Shown here: positions 1 through 10,940 of the stretch, one piece after another
Numbering within the stretch: the stretch's first letter is position 1
How the letters are laid out: each line of letters starts with the position of its first letter
Assembly (NCBI GenBank): GCA_038030265.1
Contig: CM075937.1
Location: 2,294,001 to 2,358,000 of the forward strand
From: Corythucha ciliata
Lineage: Eukaryota > Arthropoda > Insecta > Hemiptera > Tingidae
Direction of reading: 5' to 3'
DNA: 64,000 bases
Notes under the pieces: generated by a model
What the model saw: the letters and a program-made list of their open reading frames with translations, nothing else
What the model was told of the DNA's origin: nothing
Databases searched by the model: none
Translations under genes and position numbers: made by a program

Positions 1-1560
1 GATCGACTTTTCTCGGTCCAAATTTGTGCTACACGCTCTAGTCAGCGCAATCAAGTTACTGGCATCCCCCAGGGATCTGAGTTAAGTGCGACTCTTTTCC
101 TAATTGCCGTAAATAAAATTACGAATGGTATCCCATCCAGTGCCCAAGTATCAATATATGCTGATGATATAGTACTCTACGCAACACACCCGAAGGACCC
201 CCAAGAGCAAGATCTGCTGCAATATGCCATGAATAAGCTAGTGCAGAATGCTGCCCAAATTTGCTTGCGTTTCTTGAAAGAAAAAACCACTGCCGTGCAC
301 TTCTGTAGGCTGCGAACCCAGCATGAACCCCCAGCTTTAATTTTAGATGGTACAAAGACTGCCATACATTTTTGGGTCTGACCTTAGATAAACAGCTGCG
401 GTGGAAGGAACATATTCACAACATCAACGTTCAATGCTGGAAAACACTGAATCTGATGAGAACCTTGTCAAATCACGAATGGGGTTCAGATTCCACAACA
501 TTGATAAAAATTCTTAACTGTTTAGTGAGATCCAAAATAGAATATGGAATTCAGGCCTACAGCTCCGCTAGGAAAAGCTGGTTACTGCCACTAGAAAGAA
601 CGTACCATACAGGCATCCGGATAGCCCTTGGAGCATATCGGACGACTCCTGTTGAAGACTTGTATTTATTATCAAATACCCTGCCCCTGAAGCTTCGGTT
701 CCAACAGGTAATAATGAACTATGCGGCAACAATGCAGACAAAGCCCAGACACTTCTTTAATGAACCCTTATTCAATGTGGCTCATAACGAAGAATATTCC
801 AACCTTCCAAGTCGTTCCCGACCATTACCGGTGAGGCTAGGTGAAATATTCTCTAAATTAGGAACCAGCCTCTGCCCAACGATTCCGTACAGCCAACCCG
901 AAAATCCTCCGTGGCTATATCCAAATTTTATGATCGACGTCTCACTAACGAAACTTTCGAAGGAGCAAGTGACAATGCGGGTCCACTTCAGTGAAATGCT
1001 ATCTAAATACGTGGGATTCACCCAAGTTTACACGGATGGTTCTAAAATGGCTTCATCAGGAGTTGGATGTGCGTATTTTGTACCATCATCAAACGTCTCC
1101 TTTATTTGCCCATTGCCTCCACATTTCTCTATCTACTCCGCAGAAGTCCACGGAATATCCATCGCATTGGATTTCTGTGTAACTACTAATGATTCTGTGT
1201 CATTCCTTGTCCTAGTAGACTCTCTCAGTACTCTAACAGCCATAGGTAATAGATTTACGAAGGACTCAGCTATAATTTGTATTCACCATAAATTGTGCTG
1301 TTTGAATGCTCTGGGTAAAGCGATAGTTTTCAGCTGGGTTCCAAGCCATGTTGACATCCCAGGAAATACGCGAGTAGATCTGCTAGCTAAGGCAGCTACG
1401 GATTGACGACGAGAAAGCACGGTTGCGTCAAGTGATATGGGCAAACTGGACGGAGCAGTGGCAAAGAAGTGGCACTCATCTTCGGTCCATAATCCCGGAC
1501 CCTCGAAAATACAATCCACCAGCTGAAATGTCACGGAAAGATAAAATAGTCATTCTCCGC
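1..1560 (+). pseudogene. Non-LTR retrotransposon copy A (RT C-terminus plus RNase H)
   Basis: This is the 3' part of an I/Jockey-superfamily LINE polyprotein, entering the window mid-RT. Frame 1 shows the GIPQGS block (near 79) and the YADD catalytic box (near 160), then stops at 379. The reading resumes in frame 3 at about 372 with LGLTLDKQLRWK and runs to 1406 through the RT thumb and a complete-looking RNase H: TDGSK (first Asp, near 1036), SAE (Glu), VDS (Asp) and GNTRVDLLAKAA (last Asp). A second frame change near 1405 precedes a tail (RQVIWANW) that matches the tail of copy B. So at least two frameshifts break it. The copy ends near 1560, where a second copy of the same family begins. 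The element would copy itself through target-primed reverse transcription; this copy cannot. Confidence 0.88.
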
Positions 1561-1561
1561 C

Positions 1562-4500
1562 TGGTATTTGCCGTTCCTTATAGCACTCCAGGAGAAACAC
1601 TTTTCTAACTCTTTTTTCTCAGCCCCCCCGCAGTATGAGCTGTTCCATAAAAGCTGTGACCCCCAGTTAGGCGGAAGACGACATGGGGGAGTGGCTCTCA
1701 TGGTAAAAAATGAGTGTAACCCTAATGAAATATCATTTCAATCACCCCTGCAAGCCATCGCGGTGAGGATCTCGTTTCCTATAGCCGCGACAGTGTGTTC
1801 TTTGTATCTTCCGGGCTACACATGGAATCAAGAAGACCTCCAAAATTTATTGAGCTCTCTCTCACCTCCAGTTATAATTCTAACCGACTCTAACTGCCAC
1901 CACGCATCCTGGGGATCACGGCGAAGCACACGGTATGGGGAAACACTTGCCAACCTGCTGTATGATAACGGATTAATCCTGTTGAATTTGGGCTCGCCCA
2001 CCCACTTTACGGCTGGATCAGGCTCGTTCGATGCCATCGACCTGAGCGTTATGAGTCCAAGTCTCGCGGCCTCGTTTGATTGGTGTGTTCTCGAGGAGCT
2101 TCATCATTCGGATCATTTCCCCATACTCGTCACAAAGACTGAGGCACAGTCTGACCGTCCCAGCTACCCCCCCCCCACCCTAGCTGGCAATTCAATCGCG
2201 CTGACTGGGAACTGTATGGCCAAGTGCTAGCTCTCCCACCGATAAGTGACAACCCGAATGAGGATGTTAAAAACTACACAGAAGCAATAATTGATGCTGC
2301 AACCCGGTCTATTCCACGTAAAGAGAACACTTGATCCCAGCCAACGGTTCCTTGGTGGAACGAGGAGATTCGGCGAGCCAACCGGAGCAAGAAGTCTGCG
2401 TTCAATAAATATAAAAGATGTCCCACCCAGGAAAATCTGATCAGCTTCAAACGCCTCAGAGCACATGAGCGGAGGCTAAAACAGGAAGCAAAGAGAGAAT
2501 CGTGGTCGGCCTATGTTTCAGAAATTAATTCTTCGACTTCCAGCAAAGAAATCTGGCGGAGAGTTAGGCCGCTGAAAGGAAATGTGGCCCCTGCCCACCC
2601 AGTTTTGGTAATCACATCAACCGGAGATGTAGTGCGAAACCCTTCCGATGTATGCAACTGTCTGGCGGAAAACCTTGAGCGCGTTACATCCTGCGCCCCC
2701 GCTGTCCTACCACTTCCACTGGTCCAGGTACAAGTGTCGTCCATTACAGCACCAGCGCAACCCGAAACAGAGGAGTATAATGTTCCTTTTTACGTTTGAT
2801 GAATTGGACCACTTCATTAACCTACTTCCCATCAATAAAGCTGCTGGGCCAGATGATGTGCCCAATGAGCTAATAAAACGCATGCCTAAAAGTGGCAAAA
2901 CTCAGCTACTAGATCTGCACAACTCTATATGGGAAAAAAGTTATTACCCAAAGGTATGGAAACTCGCGCACATTGTCCCTGTCCTTAAGCCGGGAAAAAA
3001 TCCTCTCGAAGCTAATAGCTACCGCCCAATATCCCTGACATGTTGCCTCGGTAAACTTTTTGAAAAAATGATAAATTACAGGTTAATGACAATTTTAGAA
3101 CACCAACAACTTATTAACCCTTGTCAGACTGCTTTCCGTCGAGGCTATTCCACCGTGGATCAAATCCTAATGGTGGAAAACATAATACAACACGCTTTTT
3201 TGAATAGAGAGCATGTGACCGCGATCTTCTTCGATGTGAAGAGTGCCTTTGATAAGATAAGTCGGGCAGCCATAATGAAGCAATTGTTTCAGTGGGATAT
3301 AAAGGGAAACATGGCCCTTATCCTGGGTAATTTCCTAACCGACAGACTATTCTCAGTAAGAATCGGAACGGCACAGTCATTGCCCCGAGAACAAGCTAAC
3401 GGCATCCCACAGGGATCGGTTCTGATTGTCACCCTCTTTCTAATAGGCACCAATGGGATTACAAACAGCCTCCCTCCAAGTTCGAGGGCGTCAATTTACG
3501 CCGATGACTTGATGCTTTATGCAACGCACCCTGCGAGAACACAAGACACGAATTTACAGGATGCCGTGGACAGGCTTGTGGAAAATGCTGAGCGAATCGG
3601 CCTGCGTTTCTCGAGTGACAAAACGTGCGCAGTCCACTTCTGCCGACTGAGATCACAGCATGATCCCCCAACCCTGACGCTGCAAGGTGCCAGTATTCAA
3701 TACAAAGATTACCATAAATTTCTGGGACTCGTTCTGGACAAGCAGCTACGCTGGAAGGAGCATATCCATCAGGTAAATGTTAAATGCTCCAAATCCCTGA
3801 ATCTCTTAAGAATGTTGGCCAGCCATAAATGGGGCTCAGACTCTGCTACTCTCCTTAAAATCCTCAATTCCCTTAAAATCCTCAAAAATGGAATATGGTA
3901 TACAAGCTTATGGCTCAGCTCGGAAAAGCTGGCTACTGCCACTAGAACGGACTTATCAAACAGGCCTCCGCATTGCACTTGGAGCTTACCGAACCACTCC
4001 TTGTGATAATCTCTATGTCCTGTCAAACTGCCTACCTCTGAAATATCGTTTCCAAGAAATTATCTTAAACTATGCAATTAGAGTACAGTCAAAACGAGAC
4101 CATGTGTTTCACTCGACATTATTCAGTGCTGCCAGCATTGCCGAATACCGCAACCTCCCTAGTCGTTCTCGGCCCCTTTCAGTAGGACTGGAAGAAGCAC
4201 TATTAGGATTTGATACTGCTCTTAATCCTATAATGCCTATCAAACCTGATGGAATACACCCTTGGTTATATCCAAGGTTCAACATTGATGCCTCTCTTCT
4301 CAAGTATTCGAAGACACAAGTGCCAACGCAAGTGTGCCTTGCTCAATTCAATAAACTCTTACTGAAATATTCAGGGTTTACACACATCTACACAGATGGC
4401 TCGAAAGTGGCTTCTGGGGTGGGATGTGCATATTACGTCCCATCGGGGGGAACATTTATTTGCCCTCTTCCACCACATTTTTCAATTTACTCTGCTGAGC

Positions 4501-4912
4501 TGTATGGGATATCCTTAGCTTTGGATTGTTGCATGACCCGCGGTTCCTCGTCTTACCTTGTGCTAGTAGACTCGTACAGTACGCTAGCTGCTATTGAAGA
4601 TAAATTCAATGAAGACCCCGCTGTAACCTGCATTCACCAGAAACTGTGTCAGCTTAACCTCACAGGTAAAACAGTTGTGTTCCTATGGGTGCCCATCCAT
4701 GTCGGTATACCTGGGAATACATGTGTCGACCTGCTGGCAAAGGCAGCCGCACATTCATGTCCCTGCAACATCTTGATTCCTACTAGAGCGGACGATGAAA
4801 AAGTGCGAGTAAGGCGAGTGATTTGGGATGACTGGGTGGAGCTGTGGAAAGGGAGCAGCTCACAACTTCGAACATTGATTCCTGTCCCAAAGAAATACTC
4901 AACACCCGCTTA
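1562..4912 (+). pseudogene. Non-LTR retrotransposon copy B (endonuclease, RT, RNase H)
   Basis: This is a nearly complete ORF2 of the same family as copy A, lacking the start of the endonuclease. Endonuclease blocks are IALQEKH (near 1585), TDSNCHHASWGS (near 1890), a Ser-x-x-Asp-Leu block (SFDAIDLS) and SDHFP (near 2108). RT runs from about 2800 (YRPISL, SAFDK, GIPQGS, YADD near 3498). RNase H has TDGSK (near 4395), SAEL, VDS and VDLLAKAA. Lesions: a frameshift in the C-run near 2170, an in-frame TGA near 2332, a frameshift in a T-run near 2790, and a short duplication near 3860-3890 (AAAATCCTCAA appears twice) that shifts frame. The coding match stops at about 4912, against an antisense fragment of another LINE. 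It is the best guide to the family's domain order. Confidence 0.9.
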
Positions 4913-5335
4913 CAGAACTGCTCAACATGAGCGTTCCAATCTAATTTCTTGTCTAACCAGATTCCCAAAAACTTTACCGGCTCATTATATAAATCTGGAA
5001 GTTCTCTCAGCCCAAACAAAATAAAATTAGTTTTAGCGTTATTTAACCATAAACTGTTACACAAAAGCCAACCCTCGACCTTATTCATCTCCTCTGACAG
5101 ACTCGACAAGAGACAAGAAATGTCCGGACCTCGAAGCCCAACGGTCGTATCATCAGCGAACAGTTTAACTGCCGCCTGCGTTAAGGACGGCAGGTCGTTT
5201 ATCATTATAAGAAACAACAGGGGCCCTAATTTCGTTCCCTGTCCGACACCTTCCCTAGCATCTACAAACTTATTGATATAATGAATAAATCTGTCGCCGG
5301 CGTGGTTTACCGATCAGGAGAAGCGCCTAGAGTTT
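4912..5335 (-). pseudogene. Antisense RT fragment of a different LINE family
   Basis: Read on the minus strand, this fragment holds the RT block GQGTKLGPLLF (near 5250), the catalytic FADDTT box (near 5155), KTNFILFG, and the KFLGIWLDKKLDW block (near 4970). The residues differ clearly from copies A and B and resemble CR1/L2-type elements, though I cannot fix the clade by eye. An in-frame stop lies just upstream near 5320. The fragment is truncated on both sides. Its 3' edge meets copy B near 4912, so one element probably interrupted or was joined to the other. Confidence 0.75.
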
Positions 5336-5397
5336 CGAGAAACAATGGACCTAGGTGGGGTTCGGCTTAGCTTATCCTCGGAGTACGACTCCCATAG

Positions 5398-5471
5398 GGC
5401 CTCCGTGGCGCAAATGGCAGCGTGCTGGACTGGTAATCCAGAGGTTGCGGGTTCAAATCCGCCGAAGAGCC
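5398..5471 (+). tRNA. tRNA-like sequence, anticodon GGT (probable pseudogene or SINE head)
   Basis: A box-like GTGGCGCAAATGG (near 5405) and B box GGGTTCAAATCC (near 5449) are both present. The anticodon arm is a perfect 5-bp stem, CTGGA/TCCAG, around loop CTGGTAA, which gives GGT (Thr). A T6 run, a Pol III terminator, follows at 5473. The T arm pairs only if its loop is one base too long (GCGG/CCGC), as if one C had been lost. The acceptor stem pairs poorly. Eukaryotic Thr genes normally use AGT, and the D-arm half resembles Arg tRNAs, so I favour a decayed tRNA or a tRNA-derived SINE head. Confidence 0.45.
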
Positions 5472-5478
5472 ATTTTTT

Positions 5479-5957
5479 CTCGAAACTCGAATCGTGTTGG
5501 GCTATGCCCTTCCATCGTCGTCCGGATAATATCAGTTTAATTAATTTACTAATATATATTTTTATTTCACTTGTTTTAGTCTACATGGGGTCTCATTTTA
5601 TTGCCTCGGGGAGTGATATTCAAGGTATTGGGAATGGGGCTTGGAAAATCATTTAGGTTGAACAACTCAATTCTCTCAGTTTCACTGACCTCGTAGGAGC
5701 CTACATGACAATCTAAACCAAGAGTTAGAAATACCTCGCAGGAAAATAATATTAATTCCAAGTCCGACGTGACGTCGGTCGTCTTTCAGGAGGTGGTCGA
5801 TTATTAAGTGACACAACCTCTTTCTGGCCTGATGATCCAGTAGCCCAGCCCCAGAAAATGCGTCTAAAAGATGTCGACCCGAATGAGTCTCCTCGAGTAT
5901 TCGTCGGAGCTCCTACGGACATAGTAGAATTGGTTACTAATTATATATCAAAATTAC
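5479..5957. other. No recognisable gene
   Basis: The stretch between the tRNA-like sequence and the first gap is AT-rich. It has short open frames with no motif I recognise. Confidence 0.5.
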
Positions 5958-6457
5958 NNNNNNNNNNNNNNNNNNNNNNNNNNNNNNNNNNNNNNNNNNN
6001 NNNNNNNNNNNNNNNNNNNNNNNNNNNNNNNNNNNNNNNNNNNNNNNNNNNNNNNNNNNNNNNNNNNNNNNNNNNNNNNNNNNNNNNNNNNNNNNNNNNN
6101 NNNNNNNNNNNNNNNNNNNNNNNNNNNNNNNNNNNNNNNNNNNNNNNNNNNNNNNNNNNNNNNNNNNNNNNNNNNNNNNNNNNNNNNNNNNNNNNNNNNN
6201 NNNNNNNNNNNNNNNNNNNNNNNNNNNNNNNNNNNNNNNNNNNNNNNNNNNNNNNNNNNNNNNNNNNNNNNNNNNNNNNNNNNNNNNNNNNNNNNNNNNN
6301 NNNNNNNNNNNNNNNNNNNNNNNNNNNNNNNNNNNNNNNNNNNNNNNNNNNNNNNNNNNNNNNNNNNNNNNNNNNNNNNNNNNNNNNNNNNNNNNNNNNN
6401 NNNNNNNNNNNNNNNNNNNNNNNNNNNNNNNNNNNNNNNNNNNNNNNNNNNNNNNNN
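5958..6457. other. Assembly gap (500 N)
   Basis: Exactly 500 unknown bases, a standard scaffold placeholder, so the true size is unknown. Open frames crossing it are artefacts. The P-element transposase to its right probably continues into it. Confidence 0.98.
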
Positions 6458-7031
6458 GATCCCGGTTACTCTTAAGCCTTTAATATAAAGGCCAACTGCA
6501 ACCATCTGACTTTCATCTTGTCATTCCCGAAGTGAACATGGTGCTTGGTCAATTTATTTCCCAGCTTTATCCCTTCTCTCTCTTGCAGTACCAGAAGCTC
6601 TTCAATATAGCTCCATTTTACCAAATTTCCTTGTGGGTCGAAGAGGATCTTGTACCCGTGAAACGCATTTCTCACTAATTTCAGCATATGACACGGATCT
6701 AAAATGAACTCTGATTTCTGACCTCCGATTTCGAACGAAGTTACCAAGTTATCCAAGTTATCTAATCGACACCCTAGTTTCTTACTGGTACTAACGTTGA
6801 TTTTGGCCCCATCGCAAGTAACGGACACGACGGTGATGCCTGATTCCTTCAGCAAACACAAGCATTGCCTAACCAAGGACGATAATTGTTCAGAGGTAAT
6901 TCCACTCGTGAAGAAATACCCCAAAGGAATCTTCCAAATGCAATTGAAGAAAACCAAATGGAACACCAAAACTTCTCTAGCGAGTGGCAAATTTTTGTCT
7001 TCTTTGTGATTACCGATGCTTGTGTGACCAT
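6458..7031 (-). pseudogene. THAP9/P-element-type transposase, downstream part
   Basis: The minus-strand reading YGHTSIGNHKEDKNLP continues through LVFHLV, VTCDGAKIN (near 6810) and DPCHMLKLVRNAF (near 6690). These match the RNase-H-like core of P-element/THAP9 transposases (the CDGA and D-x-CHMLK blocks). The family excises and inserts DNA using a THAP DNA-binding head and GTP. The frame decays just before a stop at 6472, next to the gap. Removing the Jockey element (7043-10929) and one target duplication joins it without a frame break to the upstream half that ends at 10931, so the two pieces are one gene. Confidence 0.85.
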
Positions 7032-7042
7032 ACAAATGTTTC
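7032..7042. repeat. Target-site duplication, left copy
   Basis: ACAAATGTTTC lies here and again at 10930-10940, directly flanking the Jockey element. It marks the insertion point in the P-type transposase gene. Confidence 0.9.
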
Positions 7043-7333
7043 GAGTTAGCCTTTGGCTCTTGTTGTGTTCACATCGTAATTAATCTTATTTATATACGTT
7101 TTATTATTACGTGCCTCTCGTAATGTAATTACTGTTTACTCGTCAACAGTTAATTTAATTCGCGAGTCGTGCATATTTATTTCTATTAGTTTTTCTGAAC
7201 TTCGTACTTCTTGTTCATCGCATTTACCCTAGTTTGACGGTCGATTGATTGTCATATCTCCCGGTCTATTTCTCTGACCTTTGGGATAAGAGAGATTAAG
7301 GGCAACGAAATCTCCTCTCCTGCGCCCCCCGCA

Positions 7334-8020
7334 ATGGGGAATACAAAAGACGAGTCTCTTTCGTCTAAAAAGCGAAAGGTAACGCATACTGATTCACCGT
7401 TTGTTTCTACCAATAGATTCGAGCCTCTCAGTGACCTCGAAGAGTCCAGCACGAATGCCATGGTAACCGAAACATCTTCCGCAAAGACACCAAAACCGCC
7501 GCCTATTTTCATTTGCAACGTTAATAACATAAACACATTCCTACGGGATATTACTGCATTAAAAATCGAAAACTTTCGTCACCACACAACCGATGGAAAG
7601 GTCAAAGTAAACTAACACGTAAAGTAAACTAGGTCAAGTAAACTAAGTAAAGGTAAGTAAGTAAGTAAAGTAAAGGTCAAGTAAACTAAACAAGTAAACT
7701 GTAATGGCCAGCACACGGCCAACTACAGAGGGTGTCCTGCATATAAAAAATTACAGCAGGTTAGGCCAGCTAATCCTCCAGCAACGGAGTGCCCTAGAAA
7801 TGCGACGTCTAGCGATCCGAAACAATATTCTGCGTTCCCTTCGAGGTTACAGCCCACCGCCGATCCCCGAGGAAGGACCTACGCCACTGTAGTTACGGAC
7901 AATCAAGAGCCAGCCCTAGAGAGCATGCTCCGCAAAATCGACTCTTTAATATCATTGCTCCAGCCATTGATACAGACATTAGCACAGATACTTCCGGTTC
8001 TCCTACCGCAGAAACCATGA
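7334..8020 (+). pseudogene. Jockey ORF1 (Gag-like), centre lost
   Basis: The N-terminal part (7334-7615) starts MGNTKDESLSSKKRK, has a basic stretch, and reaches PPPIFICNVNNINTFLRD, the start of the Jockey nucleic-acid-binding region. It then runs into a GTAAACT-rich tract and stops. The C-terminal part reads in frame 7700-8020. It shows a zinc-knuckle remnant (CNGQHTANYRGCPAYKKL), a linker, GRTYATVV, and a Leu-rich tail ending in TGA at 8018-8020. Most of the central domain and the first zinc knuckles are missing. The stop overlaps the ORF2 start as ATGA (8017-8020), an arrangement seen in LINEs that reinitiate translation. ORF1 normally packages the element RNA. Confidence 0.8.
7605..7700 (+). 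repeat. GTAAACT/GTAAG simple repeat inside ORF1
   Basis: This is a run of AAGTAAACT and AAGGTCAAGTAAACT words. It looks like expansion of the local coding sequence AAGGTCAAAGTAAACT, and it replaces the middle of ORF1. Confidence 0.8.
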
Positions 8021-10691
8021 GCTCTACTCCTTCAATCTCCTCGATTAACGTTTGCACATGGAATGCCCAAGGTTTAAACAATAAGTACCATGACTTAGAG
8101 CTCTTCATTAAATGCCATAATTTGGATGTTATACTTATCTCTGAAACCAAGCTCTCCCATAACATACATTCGCACATCCCCGGATATAAAATCTACCGCT
8201 CAGACCACCCAAGCGGGAGTCGCAAAGGAGGCTCAGCTGTGATAGTTAACAATAAGATCCCACATGACCTGTTACCTCCCATTCAAGAGACTGAATTCCA
8301 GATTGCACGAGTTTCAGTACAATTCCAAGGTCGCCAGCTACAGCTGGGTGCATTTTATTCCGCACCGGAAAACAAGATGGTTCAAGCAGATTTCTGGGGC
8401 ATTGTCCATGCAATGAAGCCTCGTTTTCTCTTGGGAGGAGACTTCAATGCCAAGCACCCTCGGTGGGGCTCTCGACTTGCCAGCCCAAGAGGAAGAATTT
8501 TGCATGACACCGTGATAGCCCACCAGCTGGAAGTAATCCATCCAGCCGAGCCAACTTACTACCCACACGACTCTCATCGAGCTCCGGATTTGTTAGACTT
8601 CTTCATAGGCAAGCACGTCAGTCATCTTTTATATTCCGTCCCAAACGTTACCAAAGAGTTGCACTCAGACCACTTTCCAGTAGTAGCAAAGCTCTCGCTC
8701 GAGTTAAGCCCGTCCCCCAAAGCGGGTCTTATTCGCCATCCTTTTAACTGGAAGAAGTATAGAGACATTATACAGGATAAAGTCGCGCTAAAAGTGCCTT
8801 TAAAAACTCCTAGTGATATAGATGCTGCGGTCTCTAGTTTCACCAACATAATTCAGACGGCCGCGAGTGAAGCTTCTGCAGCCAACTCAAGCTTTCCTCA
8901 CGCATTCAAGCCATCTCCTATCATCGAACAGCTCTTAACTGTCAAGAAGAGAGCTCGAGCGGAGTGGATTAGAACCAAGCACCCTAGTGACAAGCTGCGA
9001 TACAACAGGGCGACTAAGGAATTGACTCAATCTATCCTAAACGAAAAGAATGCGGCCTCTCAAAACGCTATTACTGCTTTGACAGCCAAGGACGGGTCTC
9101 TATGGAGAAAGACAAAGATGCTCACAAAGGAGTCAAACGATTCTCCCCCTCTAAGAGTTGGCCAGGCATGGTATGCCACGTCAAGTGAAAAATGCAACCT
9201 CTTTGCTAATCTTCTCAAGGATCAATTCTCCCCACATACTTCGCATGATCCCGAATTCACAAATTACGTTGAAGACTGTCTGCGAGAACCTCTCATGTTG
9301 ACCCCTTTTCATGATCACTTCACCCCTGGACAGGTAAGGAATGCTATAAATCGATCACCCTCAAAAAAAGCGCCAGGTCACGATGCAATAACGCAGCCTC
9401 TTCTTAAAGCATTGCCTCGGAAAGGACTAGTGTTTTTAACACAAATTTACAACGCTATCCTGAGAACAACCCACTACCCAAACGTTTGGAAACATGCACG
9501 GATAGTGATGATAAAGAAGCCAAATAAAAACACAAATGATCCGTCCAGCTACAGACCAATCAGCCTTCTGACCATCTTTTCCAAGATATTTGAAAGGCTT
9601 CTACTTCCTAAGCTCCTGACTCACTCTCTTGTCTTCTCCCCAATACTCAGCAACATCACTCATGCCCTCATCAGCTTCATAGAGTTGTGGAAGAAATTCT
9701 AAAAACATACGAGGAAAAGAAGGTGTGCCTCGGCGTATTCTTGGACTCTGAAAAGGCGTTCGACAAAGTGTGGCATTCCGGCCTGCTCTATAAAATAAAG
9801 GATCGAGTCCCGGACACTTACTACAGGTTGGTGCAGTCTTACTTGTCTAGTCGCACATTCTCTGTCAAATGCGGGGAATCCATATCGTCGCCTAAAGTAG
9901 CAACCTCGGGAGTGCCGCAAGGGAGTGTACTGGGCCCATTCCTATATTTGATTTACGTGCATGATTTTCCGTCTTCGCAAAACGTAACAGTAGCTCAGTT
10001 TGCCGATGACGTAGCAGCCCTCTGCAAAGCCGAATCACTCGATGAAGCCAAAAATAGGATGCAGCAGTTCGTGAATAAAGTGAGCGTGTGGTGCCGGTCC
10101 TGGCGAGTACTAATGAACCCCAGTAAGTCGTCGCTAATAACGTTTACACTTCGATGTGTGCCCTCTACATCGATAGTATTGAATGGTAGTACTATCCCCT
10201 CTACCGATCAAGTTAGATACTTAGGGCTCACTCTTGATTCGAAACTCACTTGGGCATCCCACATTCAACATCTGGTGACAAAAACCCGTAACAGGTTAGC
10301 CCAGCTTAAAAGCATACTTAACAGTCGATCATCTCTTCCACTCTACCATAAAAGGCTGGTATACGTCACTCTGGTAAGGCCAATTTGGCAATACTCCAGT
10401 GGGATATGGGGATCAGCTGCAAAGAGCCATATCAGACGGGTGCAAACTACTCAAAATCGTGCCCTCAGAATGATCACTGGGGCACCGTGGTTTGTGAGAA
10501 ATTCGGTTCTTCACTCAGACTTGAAACTTCATGAAGTGGCCGACACAATAAAAATATCATACAGCAGGCTTCACTCTTCAATGGCAGCTCACCAAAACGT
10601 ATTACTACAGGATCTTGCATCCCATCCCCCTCTCCCGCCTCAACAGCGACGGCTGAAAAGGAAGCGTCTTCAAGACTCGCTGAGCAATTAA
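8017..10691 (+). pseudogene. Jockey ORF2 (endonuclease and reverse transcriptase)
   Basis: The ATG at 8017 overlaps the ORF1 stop. The apurinic-type endonuclease has WNAQGLNNK, ISETKL, GGDFNAKHPRWGS (near 8445), a D-x-L-D-F block and SDHFPVV (near 8670). The RT has PGHDAITQPLLK, YRPISLL (near 9555), LDSEKAFDKVWH (near 9742), SGVPQGSVLGP (near 9907) and FADD (near 10000). It ends in a Lys/Arg-rich tail with a stop at 10689. One frameshift near 9635 breaks it, just before the second RT block; reading resumes as VVEEILKTYEEKK. The length (about 890 codons) and absence of RNase H fit Jockey-clade elements. Apart from this lesion the frame is open, so the copy is fairly young. Confidence 0.92.
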
Positions 10692-10929
10692 AAATTGCAC
10701 TACTTATGACTGTGATACTGGCTGTGATACGGAATAATAACCTTTAGCTGATGTGATCATAATGTGATGTTTCCAATCTAGTCATCTGGCAACCTACTCT
10801 GGTTCAGGGCAATTGATGAATTGTACCTGATTCCACGTCCCACGCTTCTGTATTCAATCATTGTGATTCACAACTGTAATATTCTAAATGAATAAAAAGT
10901 TATCTTCTAAAGAAAAAAAAAAAAAAAAA

Positions 10930-10940
10930 ACAAATGTTTC
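10930..10940. repeat. Target-site duplication, right copy
   Basis: ACAAATGTTTC, identical to 7032-7042. It follows the A tail directly, and its first A is shared with the tail. Confidence 0.9.

Larger units (their letters stand above)
7043..10929 (+). mobile_element. Jockey-clade non-LTR retrotransposon, near full length
   Basis: The 3.9-kb element has an 11-bp target duplication, a 5' leader of about 290 bp, ORF1 (damaged), ORF2 (endonuclease and RT, no RNase H), a short 3' UTR with AATAAA near 10890, and an A tail ending at about 10930. It inserted antisense into a P-element-type gene. The intact ends and exact duplication show a conventional target-primed insertion rather than a 5'-truncated copy. 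Both ORFs are now broken, so mobility without help is unlikely. Confidence 0.92.

Noticed and set aside
5858..6505. Open frames spanning 5858-6475 and 5954-6505
   Set aside because: They consist almost wholly of the 500-N gap.
7252..7536. Minus-strand frame over the Jockey 5' leader and ORF1
   Set aside because: Shadow of ORF1 in the opposite frame, no motif.
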